From Lientehia sp934351765 (GTDB taxonomy: Bacteria; Bacillota; Clostridia; Lachnospirales; Lachnospiraceae), in NCBI RefSeq assembly GCF_052118925.1, contig NZ_JBQKGG010000001.1, positions 62,001 to 126,000 of the forward strand: a stretch of DNA of 64,000 nucleotides, read 5' to 3'. Made by a program: the position numbers and the translations under genes. Shown piece after piece: positions 25,990 to 34,960 of the stretch (positions are counted from its first letter, which is position 1; every line of letters begins with the position of its first letter). Under the pieces are notes generated by a model that was not told where the DNA came from, ran no database searches, and worked only from the letters and a program-made list of their open reading frames with translations.

Positions 25990-26832
25990 ATGGACAGAAA
26001 AGCAAGACTTTCGGGAAAGAACCGGGTGGTGATCAAGATCGGTTCTTCTTCTCTGACCCATAAGTATACCGGATATCTGAACTTGAGCAAGGTGGAAAAG
26101 CTGGCAAGGATCCTGACAGATCTTCAGAACCAGGGCATGGAGGTGGTTTTGGTAAGCTCAGGAGCCGGAGCCGTTGGCCGGAAGACTATGGGCTATATGG
26201 AACGGCCGGGCAGCCTTCCGGAAAAGCAGGCGCTGGCAGCCATTGGTCAGGCGAAGCTGATGATGACTTATCAGAAGCTGTTTTCTGAATATAATCAGGT
26301 GGTAGCACAGATCCTGATGACAAAAACTACCATGCTCAACGAGGATTCCCGGATGAATGCAAAGAATACCTTCGATGAGCTTTTAAAAATGGGTGTGATC
26401 CCCATCGTAAATGAAAATGATACGGTAGCGACCCATGAGATCGAATTCGGTGATAATGACCGGCTTTCCGCGATTGTAGCGGCGGTGATCCAGGCAGATC
26501 TTCTGATTCTTCTTTCTGATATTGACGGGCTTTATGAGGATGATCCGAAAACCAATCCCGATGCGGCCTTTGTAAGCGAGGTGACTGAGATCAACGATGA
26601 TCTGGTGGAAATGGGAAAGGATACCTCCGGAAGCAATGTGGGAACCGGCGGCATGTCGGCGAAGATCGTAGCGGCACGTATGGCCACAGATGCCGGGATC
26701 GACATGGTCATCACCAATGGTGATGATGTGGAAAATATTTACCGGGTACTGGACGGAGATCCTATCGGGACGCTGTTCCTGGCCCATAAAAATAAAAATT
26801 TTAATCTGATGGAATATCTGACTGCATATTAA
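25990..26832 (+). CDS. proB: glutamate 5-kinase (short form)
   Basis: ProB phosphorylates glutamate, the first step of proline synthesis. The 280-residue protein shows the amino-acid kinase fold: VVIKIGSSSLT, VLVSSGAGAVG, IVNENDTV, FGDNDRLSA and GTGGMSAKI. It lacks the C-terminal PUA domain of the E. coli enzyme (about 367 residues), as do many Firmicutes forms. ATG 25990 follows AAAGGATC. proA lies three genes downstream rather than adjacent. Confidence 0.94.
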   Translation: MDRKARLSGKNRVVIKIGSSSLTHKYTGYLNLSKVEKLARILTDLQNQGMEVVLVSSGAGAVGRKTMGYMERPGSLPEKQALAAIGQAKLMMTYQKLFSEYNQVVAQILMTKTTMLNEDSRMNAKNTFDELLKMGVIPIVNENDTVATHEIEFGDNDRLSAIVAAVIQADLLILLSDIDGLYEDDPKTNPDAAFVSEVTEINDDLVEMGKDTSGSNVGTGGMSAKIVAARMATDAGIDMVITNGDDVENIYRVLDGDPIGTLFLAHKNKNFNLMEYLTAY

Positions 26833-26846
26833 AAGAAGGTGGAAAC

Positions 26847-27695
26847 ATGAAAAAATCATGTCTGGTACTGGAGGGCGGAGCCACCAGAGGCGTCTTTACC
26901 GCCGGAGCACTGGATTATCTCATGGAACAGAAGCTGTATCTTCCCCATGTGATCGGTGTATCGGCAGGCTCCTGCAATGCCATCGATTATGCGTCCATGC
27001 AGCCCGGGAGGACGAAAGACTGTATGATCCCCCGACGGAAGGAGGATCAGTATCTGGGACTTCACAGTATGCTCCGGACAAAGACGCTGTTCGATATGGA
27101 TTTGATTTTTGAAACATATCCGAAGGAAACCTATCCCTTTGATTTTGAAACCTACCGGACATCGCCGGTGGGCTGTGAAATGACCGTTACCAACTGTCTG
27201 ACAGGAAAGGCCGAATACCTGGATAACCGGGAGGAGCTGGAAGCGGTATTGAAGATCTGCCGGGCGTCCTGCAGCATGCCGGTGGTATCAAGGATGGTGG
27301 AGATCAACGGCGTGCCGTATCTGGACGGCGGTGTGGCGGATTCCGTTCCTGTGGCACATGCGCTTCGGGAGGGCTATAAAAAGTGTGTCGTGATCCTGAC
27401 AAGAAACGCAGGCTACCGGAAAAAGCGTTCAAGGAAGGCCGTGGGAATTTACCGGACGGTTTATGAGAAGTATCCGGAGCTGGTAAAGGCCTTATATCTG
27501 CGTCCGGTGGTCTATAATCATACCATGGAGCTCATTGAGCGTCTGGAGGCGGAGGGACATCTGTTTGTACTTCGTCCGGAGATGCCGGTAGTATCACGGA
27601 CGGAGCAGGATACAGAGGCGCTGACGGCATTTTATGACCATGGCTATGAGCAGATGAAGCGCCATTATGAGGCCCTGTGCCGGTATCTGGAATAA
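26847..27695 (+). CDS. patatin-like phospholipase
   Basis: This 282-residue protein has the patatin catalytic dyad: nucleophile Ser in GVSAGS (about residue 40) and Asp in YLDGGVADSVP (about residue 156). The oxyanion motif is LEGGATRGVFTAGAL. It resembles the YjjU group of bacterial patatins, presumed lipid acyl hydrolases without known physiological substrate. No signal peptide is present. AGAAGGTGG precedes the ATG, 14 bases after proB. Confidence 0.9.
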   Translation: MKKSCLVLEGGATRGVFTAGALDYLMEQKLYLPHVIGVSAGSCNAIDYASMQPGRTKDCMIPRRKEDQYLGLHSMLRTKTLFDMDLIFETYPKETYPFDFETYRTSPVGCEMTVTNCLTGKAEYLDNREELEAVLKICRASCSMPVVSRMVEINGVPYLDGGVADSVPVAHALREGYKKCVVILTRNAGYRKKRSRKAVGIYRTVYEKYPELVKALYLRPVVYNHTMELIERLEAEGHLFVLRPEMPVVSRTEQDTEALTAFYDHGYEQMKRHYEALCRYLE

Positions 27696-27780
27696 TAAAA
27701 AGCTTCAGGAATGTGGAAAGTCTGCCTGTGCGGGTGTTTCCGCCGGCAGCAGCAAAAAGCGGAAATACGGAGGAATTTTC

Positions 27781-28008
27781 ATGACGGATGAGAAGATCAA
27801 GCGGATCAATGAATTATATCATAAATCAAAAAAGGAGGGACTGACACCGGAGGAGATCAAAGAGCAGGCCGATCTGCGCCGGGAGTATATTGCTTCCGTA
27901 CGGAAAAATCTGACCAGCTCCCTTCGAAATGTGAGTCTTCTGGAGCCTGACGGCTCGGTAACGGATCTCGGAAAGATCATTGACGCAAAGGAAAAGCGCG
28001 GAAATTAG
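27781..28008 (+). CDS. DUF896 family protein
   Basis: This 75-residue protein, MTDEKIKRINELYHKSKKEG then LTPEEIKEQADLRREYI, is a clear DUF896 member (YnzC/YlxV-like), a short two-helix protein of Firmicutes. In B. subtilis one relative lies in the SOS-regulated yneA operon, but no LexA box is seen here. ATG 27781 has CGGAGGAA upstream; the longer frame from 27667 overlaps the patatin gene and was rejected. Confidence 0.85.
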   Translation: MTDEKIKRINELYHKSKKEGLTPEEIKEQADLRREYIASVRKNLTSSLRNVSLLEPDGSVTDLGKIIDAKEKRGN

Positions 28009-28067
28009 AAACGCAGACAGAGGAAAGGTGCAGCAAATAAATTCAGGTACGGGTGCGGAGGCAGATC

Positions 28068-28619
28068 ATGACAAAAAAGGAGATCCGGAAGGAAAGCAAG
28101 GAACGCCGGAAAGCACTGGGAGAGACTCAGGAGATCGAAAAAAGCGAACAGATCCGAAAATGGGTGGCTTCGCTTCCGGAATATCAGGCAGCAAAGACGG
28201 TTTACTGCTATGTGGATTATAACCATGAGGTTCATACCTGGCCCATCATGAAGCAGGCACTGGCGGACGGAAAACGGGTGGCCGTCCCGCGGGTGGAGGG
28301 CAAGGAGATGGTATTTTGCTATATCACCGGGGAAATGGATCTGGAGTCCGGATATTCCGGGATCCTGGAGCCAAAAGTAGGGCTTCCCATTGCTGAGGAG
28401 GAGAATGCGTTTTTTATCATGCCCGGGGTGGCTTTTGACAAAGAGCATCACCGGATCGGCTACGGAGGCGGCTTTTATGACCGCTATCTGGAGAAATGGC
28501 CGAAGCTTAAGACTGCGGCTGTTGCCTTTTCCTGTCAGCTGTTTGAAGCCGTACCCTTTGAAGCGTTTGACATCTTGCCGCAGATCCTTGTGACGGAAAA
28601 CGGGATCAGCAGGCTGTAA
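28068..28619 (+). CDS. 5-formyltetrahydrofolate cyclo-ligase family protein
   Basis: This enzyme converts 5-formyl-THF to 5,10-methenyl-THF with ATP. The 183-residue protein has the N-terminal basic helix (KKEIRKESKERRKAL), VAVPRVEG, and the nucleotide-binding IMPGVAFDKEHHRIGYGGGFYDRYL near the C-terminus. ATG 28068 was chosen for GCGGAGGC upstream. It is 12 bases before proA. Confidence 0.92.
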   Translation: MTKKEIRKESKERRKALGETQEIEKSEQIRKWVASLPEYQAAKTVYCYVDYNHEVHTWPIMKQALADGKRVAVPRVEGKEMVFCYITGEMDLESGYSGILEPKVGLPIAEEENAFFIMPGVAFDKEHHRIGYGGGFYDRYLEKWPKLKTAAVAFSCQLFEAVPFEAFDILPQILVTENGISRL

Positions 28620-28631
28620 GGAGGCAGAGCG

Positions 28632-29888
28632 ATGGAGTTACTGGAACAGATGGAGGATATGGGAAGGCGGGCGAAAGAGGCTTCGTATCTTCTCGGACGC
28701 CTTGGCACAGAAGAAAAAAATCAGGGACTTCTGGCAGCGGCAGACGGACTTCTGGCACATACGGAATCCATTCTGGCAGCCAATGCTCTTGATATGGAGA
28801 ACGGCCGGAAGCGCGGCATGCATCAGGGGCTTTTAGACAGGCTTGCGCTTAACGAAGCGCGGATCGAGGCCATGGCCGAGGGATTAAGGCAGATCGTAAC
28901 CCTGGAGGATCCCATCGGAGAAGTCCTTTCTATGAAAAAGCGGCCAAACGGGCTTCTCATCGGAGAAAAGCGAGTGCCCATGGGGGTGATCGGAATCATT
29001 TATGAATCCAGGCCAAACGTGACAGCGGATGCCTTCGGCTTATGCTTCAAGGCGGGAAATGCTGTGATCTTAAAGGGCGGAAGCGATGCGATCCATTCCA
29101 ATACGGAGATCGCTCTGGTTCTGCGGAAGGCGCTGGCAGCCTGCGGACTGCCGGAGGATGCCATTCAGCTGGTGGAAAGCACCGACCGGGCGGCGGCCAA
29201 AGCCCTGATGACCATGAATAAATGGATCGATGTGCTGATCCCCAGAGGCGGCGCGGGACTGATCCGTACCGTAGTGGAAAACAGTACGGTACCGGTCATT
29301 GAAACAGGAACCGGAAACTGTCATATTTTTGTAGATGAAAGTGCCGACATCGACATGGCCGTGGATATTATTTTCAATGCAAAGACCCAGCGGATCGGCG
29401 TGTGCAATGCCTGTGAATCGCTGCTGATCCATAAAGGAATCTCCGAGGCACTGTGGCCCCGCTTAAAGGCAAGGCTTCAGGAAAAGCAGGTGGAGATCCG
29501 CGGAGATGAGACGGTCTGCTCGCTGGTAGAGGAAGCCGTTCCGGCCACGGAGGCAGACTGGGGAACCGAATATCTGGATTATATTTTATCGGCCAAGACT
29601 GTGGAGAATGTGGATGAGGCCATTACCCACATCAACCGCTATAATACCGGCCATTCCGAGGCTATTATCACAACGAATTACGACAATGCCCAGAAGTTTT
29701 TGGATCAGGTGGATGCGGCGGCGGTCTATGTCAATGCTTCAACCAGATTTACCGATGGCTTTGAGTTCGGCTTTGGCGCAGAGATCGGGATCAGTACCCA
29801 GAAGCTCCATGCCAGAGGTCCCATGGGCTTAAAAGCACTTACCAGCACGAAATACATCATATACGGGAACGGACAGGTGCGCCCGTAG
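28632..29888 (+). CDS. proA: gamma-glutamyl phosphate reductase
   Basis: ProA reduces glutamyl-5-phosphate to the semialdehyde in proline synthesis. The 418-residue protein is of the aldehyde dehydrogenase superfamily, with RVPMGVIGIIYESRPNVT, LKGGSDAIHSN, and the catalytic Cys in GVCNACESLL. It is full length. It is separated from proB by the patatin, DUF896 and cyclo-ligase genes, all on one likely transcript. Confidence 0.96.
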   Translation: MELLEQMEDMGRRAKEASYLLGRLGTEEKNQGLLAAADGLLAHTESILAANALDMENGRKRGMHQGLLDRLALNEARIEAMAEGLRQIVTLEDPIGEVLSMKKRPNGLLIGEKRVPMGVIGIIYESRPNVTADAFGLCFKAGNAVILKGGSDAIHSNTEIALVLRKALAACGLPEDAIQLVESTDRAAAKALMTMNKWIDVLIPRGGAGLIRTVVENSTVPVIETGTGNCHIFVDESADIDMAVDIIFNAKTQRIGVCNACESLLIHKGISEALWPRLKARLQEKQVEIRGDETVCSLVEEAVPATEADWGTEYLDYILSAKTVENVDEAITHINRYNTGHSEAIITTNYDNAQKFLDQVDAAAVYVNASTRFTDGFEFGFGAEIGISTQKLHARGPMGLKALTSTKYIIYGNGQVRP

Positions 29889-29923
29889 CGGCGCGGGACC
29901 GGTCCAGGAAGGAATATTATTCA

Positions 29924-31354
29924 GTGGAATTTGAAAACAGTGTAACTGTTGCACCGGAGAGCGAGCCGGAGCGCCAGCAGTATTTTATGGAACAATTAAA
30001 GAAGCTTGTGGCAGAGCGGGAGAGCAGGACCGGACGGAAGCTGAAAGCCTGTATCCAGACCTTCGGCTGTCAGATGAATGCCAAGGATTCGGAAAAGCTG
30101 CTCGGGATTCTGGAAGCAGCAGGCTTTCAGGCAGCGGATTCGGAGGAGTCCGATTTTGTGCTCTATAACACCTGTACGGTGCGTGATAATGCCAACCAGC
30201 GTGTTTACGGCCGCCTCGGCTATTTAAACAGCTTAAAGAAAAAGAATCCGAAGATGATCATTGCCCTCTGCGGCTGCATGATGCAGGAGCCGACGGTGGT
30301 AGAGAAGATCAAAAAGAGCTATCGCTTTGTGGATCTGATCTTCGGGACCCACAACATCTATAAGCTGGCGGAGCTTCTGTATCTTCAGATGACCGAACAG
30401 AAGATGGTGGTGGACATCTGGAAGGATACCGACAAGATCGTGGAGGAGCTGCCTGCAGAGCGAAAGTATTCCTTTAAGTCCGGCGTCAATATCATGTACG
30501 GCTGCAACAATTTCTGCAGTTATTGTATCGTTCCTTATGTTCGCGGACGGGAGCGGAGCCGGAAGCCGGAGGATATCGTCAGAGAGGTGGAGGCACTGGT
30601 CGCAGACGGTGTATGCGAGGTCATGCTTCTCGGCCAGAATGTTAATTCCTACGGAAAGACCCTGGAGGAGCCCATCACCTTTGCGGAGCTTTTACGGCGG
30701 GTGGCAGCTGTAGAGGGGCTGGAGCGGATCCGTTTTATGACATCACATCCCAAGGATCTTTCCGATGAGCTGATCGAAGTCATGCGGGACTGTCCAAAGA
30801 TCTGCCGGCATCTCCATCTTCCGGTCCAGTCAGGAAGCTCACGGATCTTAAAGAAGATGAACCGGGTCTACAATAAGGAGCAGTATCTGGCTCTGGCAAA
30901 GAAGATCCAGACAGAAATTCCGGATCTGTCCCTGACAACGGATATCATTGTGGGCTTCCCCGGTGAGACCGAGGAGGATTTCCAGGAGACACTGGATGTG
31001 GTGCGCCAGGTGCGCTACGACAGTGCATTTACCTTTATTTATTCCAAGCGGACTGGGACGCCTGCTGCTGCCATGGAGGATCAGATTCCTTATGATGTGG
31101 CACAGGAGCGGCTTTCCAGGCTGTTAAAGGAAGTACAGAAGATTTCCGCTGAGCGCTGCGGCAAGGATGTGGGAACGGTCATGACGGCTCTTGTAGAAGG
31201 GATCGATGACCATGATCCGACCCATGTGACCGGACGGCTCAGCAACAATATCATGGTGCATTTTCCGGGGGATGCCTCCGAGATCGGGAAGATCCTTCCG
31301 GTTGAGCTTACAGAATCCAGGGGCTTTTATTATATGGGGAAACGGGTGGAATAG
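29924..31354 (+). CDS. miaB: tRNA-2-methylthio-N6-dimethylallyladenosine synthase
   Basis: MiaB adds a methylthio group to i6A37 of tRNA. The 476-residue protein has the UPF0004 domain Cys residues (TFGCQMNAKDSE, NTCTVRDNA, CGCMMQEP), the radical-SAM cluster CNNFCSYCIVPYVRG, and a C-terminal TRAM domain. The start is GTG 29924 after AGGAAGG. miaA, which makes the i6A substrate, is five genes downstream in the same transcription unit. Confidence 0.95.
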   Translation: MEFENSVTVAPESEPERQQYFMEQLKKLVAERESRTGRKLKACIQTFGCQMNAKDSEKLLGILEAAGFQAADSEESDFVLYNTCTVRDNANQRVYGRLGYLNSLKKKNPKMIIALCGCMMQEPTVVEKIKKSYRFVDLIFGTHNIYKLAELLYLQMTEQKMVVDIWKDTDKIVEELPAERKYSFKSGVNIMYGCNNFCSYCIVPYVRGRERSRKPEDIVREVEALVADGVCEVMLLGQNVNSYGKTLEEPITFAELLRRVAAVEGLERIRFMTSHPKDLSDELIEVMRDCPKICRHLHLPVQSGSSRILKKMNRVYNKEQYLALAKKIQTEIPDLSLTTDIIVGFPGETEEDFQETLDVVRQVRYDSAFTFIYSKRTGTPAAAMEDQIPYDVAQERLSRLLKEVQKISAERCGKDVGTVMTALVEGIDDHDPTHVTGRLSNNIMVHFPGDASEIGKILPVELTESRGFYYMGKRVE

Positions 31355-31357
31355 CGT

Positions 31358-32302
31358 ATGAACGTATGGCTGAAGGAACAGGTGCAGAATCGGAAACAGG
31401 CAGGGCTTCTGGCCCTGTTTCTGGTGATCCTTGCGAGCGGAATTATCACATTATGTCTGGTAGGAGCCTCCGATGCCCGTTTGTTCGGCCGTATGCGTGT
31501 CGTACCGACAAAAGCCGGAGCTTCTGAAAAGATACCGGCAGCTGCCGGTCCGATGCAGACAGAAGCGCAAAGCCTGTCCGGAAAGCTTTCCTATGAACAA
31601 TTCCGGTCCGGGGAGCTTCGGTACTGCGGTTATCTGGGACGGCTGAATATCCATGCCGCTCCGGACGAAACGACGGAGATTCTCGGCCATCTGGTTTATA
31701 AAGATCCGGTGCAGGCTTTTTTCCAGGAGCAGAATGGTTATGTGAAGATCTGTGCTGACAGAACGGACGGAGCCCTGGAGGGATACTGTCTGAAGGAAGA
31801 GCTGACACCGGAGGAGCCGTCTGACGGACGGATTTTTCTGAATGTGCCGGATTATAAGCAGTATGATCCCAGATGGGGCGGACTGTCTCTCGGCGGAAGC
31901 TATGAGACCATTGAAAGCGCCGGCTGTACCACTACCTGCCTTGCCATGGCCTATACCTATCTGGAGGGACAGGAGACAACGCCGGATGCCATGATGGAAC
32001 GGCTCTGGTATAACGAGCAGGGGATGCTGGGATTTCCGAAGATCTATACCCGTTATGACGGCGGCGATTATCTGGATGTGATCCTGCAGAAGCTGCAGGC
32101 AGGGATTCCCGTCCTGGTCGGTGGGAAAAATGAAAATGGCGGCCAGCACTGGGTTCTTGCTGTGGGCTATCAGGGAGATGGTTCCCAGTTAAATACCGGT
32201 GATTTTCTGATCAATGATCCCAATTCATCGGAACGGCCGACACTGGCGGAGTTTTTCGCGGATTATCCGCAGTTTAACAAGATCGCATATAAGGAGAGCT
32301 GA
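31358..32302 (+). CDS. membrane-anchored C39-like cysteine peptidase family protein with SH3-like region
   Basis: This 314-residue protein has an N-terminal membrane helix (residues about 16-37). An SH3-like segment follows (LNIHAAPDETTEILGHL, about 95-145). The C-terminal papain-fold domain of the C39-like type has C190 in AGCTTTCLAM, H264 in GGQHWVLAVGY and an Asp/Asn in INDPNS. It opens LNVPDYKQYDPRWGG, a phrase typical of this family. A wall-associated peptidase or binding protein is likely; the target is unknown. Its stop overlaps the mutS start by one base. Confidence 0.8.
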   Translation: MNVWLKEQVQNRKQAGLLALFLVILASGIITLCLVGASDARLFGRMRVVPTKAGASEKIPAAAGPMQTEAQSLSGKLSYEQFRSGELRYCGYLGRLNIHAAPDETTEILGHLVYKDPVQAFFQEQNGYVKICADRTDGALEGYCLKEELTPEEPSDGRIFLNVPDYKQYDPRWGGLSLGGSYETIESAGCTTTCLAMAYTYLEGQETTPDAMMERLWYNEQGMLGFPKIYTRYDGGDYLDVILQKLQAGIPVLVGGKNENGGQHWVLAVGYQGDGSQLNTGDFLINDPNSSERPTLAEFFADYPQFNKIAYKES

Positions 32303-34959
32303 TGAGTAAACAGACCATGTCACCCATGATGCAGCACTACATGGAGACAAAAAAACAGTACCCGGACTGCATCTTATTTTACCGTCTGGGTGATTTTTAT
32401 GAGATGTTTTTTGAGGACGCCAAAACGGTGTCCAGAGAGCTGGAGCTTACATTAACCGGAAAGGAATGCGGCATGGCGGAGCGGGCGCCTATGTGCGGCG
32501 TGCCGTATCACGCACTGGACAGTTATTTAAGCCGTCTGGTGCAGAAGGGCTATAAGGTCGCCATCGCCGAGCAGATGGAGGATCCGAAGCTTGCCAAGGG
32601 CCTTGTGAAGCGTGAAGTCACCAGAATCGTCACACCGGGAACCCTGTTGGACAGCCAGGCCCTGGATGAAACAAAAAATAATTATCTGATGAGTATTGTT
32701 TATCTTGCCAGGTCCTTTGGGATCGCCGTCACAGATGTGACCACCGGAGAATTTCTGGTGACGGAGGTGGATTCCACCAGGGCGCTGCTGGATGAGCTTT
32801 ACAAATACACGCCCTCGGAGATTATCTGCAACGAGGCTTTTTATATGTCCGGGGTTGATTTAGAGGAGTTAAAAAACCGTCTGAATTTTCTGATCACGCC
32901 GTTAGAGAACCATTACTTTGATGATGCGGTCTGCCGGGATACCCTGAAGCGTCATTTCCATGTGGGAACCCTGGCCGGACTGGGGCTGGAGGATTACCGG
33001 ACAGGACTGGTAGCCGCGGGCGCTGCCATGAATTATCTGCTGGAGACCCAGAAAACCTCCCTGTCCCATATCACCAGGATCACGCCTTATCGTTCGGGAA
33101 AATATATGGTGCTTGATACCTCAACAAGACGGAACCTGGAGCTTCTGGAAACGCTGCGGGAAAAGCAGAAACGGGGCTCGCTTCTCTGGGTGTTAGATAA
33201 GACCAGGACCGCCATGGGAGCGAGACTGCTGCGGAGTTTTATTGAGCAGCCGCTGATCGAACGGGAGGAGATCCTAAAGCGGCAGGACGCCATTGAAGAG
33301 CTGAACGGCTCCTACATATCCAGAGAAGAGCTGATCGAGTATCTGAATCCGATCTATGATCTGGAGCGTCTCATCGGACGGATCTCCTATCAAAGTGCCA
33401 GCCCGAGAGACCTGATTGCTTTTAAAAATTCCCTTCAGATGCTTCCGCCTATCAAAACGCTTCTGGAGGAGTTCCATACACCGCTGCTTTCCGGACTCCG
33501 GGAGGATCTGGATCCACTTTCCGATCTGGCAGATCTGATTGACCGGGCGATTGTGGAAGAACCGCCTCTTGGAATCCGGGAGGGCGGGATCATAAAGGAT
33601 GGCTACAATGAAGAAGCCGACCGGTTAAAGAAGGCAAAGACGGAGGGAAAGACCTGGCTCATGGAGCTGGAGGCAAGGGAACGGGAAAAGACCGGGATCA
33701 AGAATCTGCGGATCAAATACAATAAGGTCTTCGGCTATTATCTGGAGGTCACCAATTCCTTTTTATCCCAGGTGCCTGAAACCTATGTCCGGAAACAGAC
33801 CCTGACCAATGCGGAACGGTTTACCACTGACGAATTAAAGAAGCTGGAAGAGATCATTTTAGGAGCGGAGGACAAGCTCTTTATCCTGGAATATGATCTG
33901 TTCTGCGAGGTACGCAGTACCATTTCCGCAGAGGTTTCGAGAATCCAGAAGACAGCCCGCTGCATTGCATGGCTGGATGTACTGGCGTCTCTTTCGGTTG
34001 TGGCATCCAGAAACCAGTATGTGCGCCCGAAGATCAATGAAAAGGGAGTCATCGATATCAAGGAGGGGCGTCACCCGGTGGTAGAGCAGATGCTGCGGGA
34101 CGATCTGTTCATTGCCAATGACACCTATCTGGATAACGGTAATCACCGGCTGTCCATTATTACCGGTCCCAACATGGCCGGTAAATCGACCTATATGCGC
34201 CAGACAGCCCTGATCTGCCTCATGGCACAGATGGGCAGCTTTGTTCCGGCGGCATCGGCCAACATCGGGATCAGCGACCGGATCTTTACAAGAGTCGGAG
34301 CGTCTGATGACCTGGCCAGCGGCCAGAGTACCTTTATGGTGGAGATGACGGAGGTTGCCAATATCCTGCGGAATGCCACAAAGGACAGTCTGCTGATCTT
34401 AGATGAGATCGGCCGCGGAACCAGTACCTTCGATGGTCTTTCCATTGCATGGGCGGTGATCGAATATATTTCCAATCCGAAGATCCTGGGTGCCAAGACG
34501 CTGTTTGCCACCCATTATCATGAACTGACGGAACTGGAGGGCTCTTTAAAGGGAGTCAATAACTACTGTATCGCAGTCCGTGAGATGGGAGAGGACATTG
34601 TGTTTCTCCGGAAGATCGTCAGGGGCGGTGCCGACAAGAGCTACGGAATCCAGGTGGCGAAGCTGGCCGGTGTGCCGGAGCCTGTGCTGGAGCGGGCCAG
34701 AGAGCTGGTAGAGGAGCTTTCCGAGGCCGATATTTCCGTCCGGGCAAGACAGATCGCCGAGGCAGAACCGGCCGTGCCGAAAAAGAAGCCGGTGCCGAAG
34801 CTGGATGAGGTGGATTTAAAACAGATGAGCCTTTTTGATACGGTAAAGGACGATGATATTTTAAAGGAGCTGGAATCTATGGAGCTTGCGTCCATGACGC
34901 CCATCGACGCCCTCAATACCTTATACCGGCTCCAGAACAGCTTAAAGAACAGGTGGTAA
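32302..34959 (+). CDS. mutS: DNA mismatch repair protein MutS
   Basis: MutS recognises mismatches. The 885-residue protein has the mismatch-probing motif GDFYEMFFEDA near residue 36, core and clamp domains, and an ABC-type ATPase: GPNMAGKSTYMRQ (Walker A), the SGQSTFMVEM signature, LLILDEIGRGTSTFDG (Walker B) and ATHYHEL. It ends with the MSLFDTVKDD clamp-binding-like motif (QMSLF). It is followed by mutL after one base. Confidence 0.97.
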   Translation: MSKQTMSPMMQHYMETKKQYPDCILFYRLGDFYEMFFEDAKTVSRELELTLTGKECGMAERAPMCGVPYHALDSYLSRLVQKGYKVAIAEQMEDPKLAKGLVKREVTRIVTPGTLLDSQALDETKNNYLMSIVYLARSFGIAVTDVTTGEFLVTEVDSTRALLDELYKYTPSEIICNEAFYMSGVDLEELKNRLNFLITPLENHYFDDAVCRDTLKRHFHVGTLAGLGLEDYRTGLVAAGAAMNYLLETQKTSLSHITRITPYRSGKYMVLDTSTRRNLELLETLREKQKRGSLLWVLDKTRTAMGARLLRSFIEQPLIEREEILKRQDAIEELNGSYISREELIEYLNPIYDLERLIGRISYQSASPRDLIAFKNSLQMLPPIKTLLEEFHTPLLSGLREDLDPLSDLADLIDRAIVEEPPLGIREGGIIKDGYNEEADRLKKAKTEGKTWLMELEAREREKTGIKNLRIKYNKVFGYYLEVTNSFLSQVPETYVRKQTLTNAERFTTDELKKLEEIILGAEDKLFILEYDLFCEVRSTISAEVSRIQKTARCIAWLDVLASLSVVASRNQYVRPKINEKGVIDIKEGRHPVVEQMLRDDLFIANDTYLDNGNHRLSIITGPNMAGKSTYMRQTALICLMAQMGSFVPAASANIGISDRIFTRVGASDDLASGQSTFMVEMTEVANILRNATKDSLLILDEIGRGTSTFDGLSIAWAVIEYISNPKILGAKTLFATHYHELTELEGSLKGVNNYCIAVREMGEDIVFLRKIVRGGADKSYGIQVAKLAGVPEPVLERARELVEELSEADISVRARQIAEAEPAVPKKKPVPKLDEVDLKQMSLFDTVKDDDILKELESMELASMTPIDALNTLYRLQNSLKNRW

Positions 34960-34960
34960 T

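Noticed and set aside
25867..25990. In-frame GTG start for proB giving 41 extra residues
   Set aside because: The sigma-A promoter at 25918-25946 lies downstream of it, and ATG 25990 has an RBS and matches the family start.
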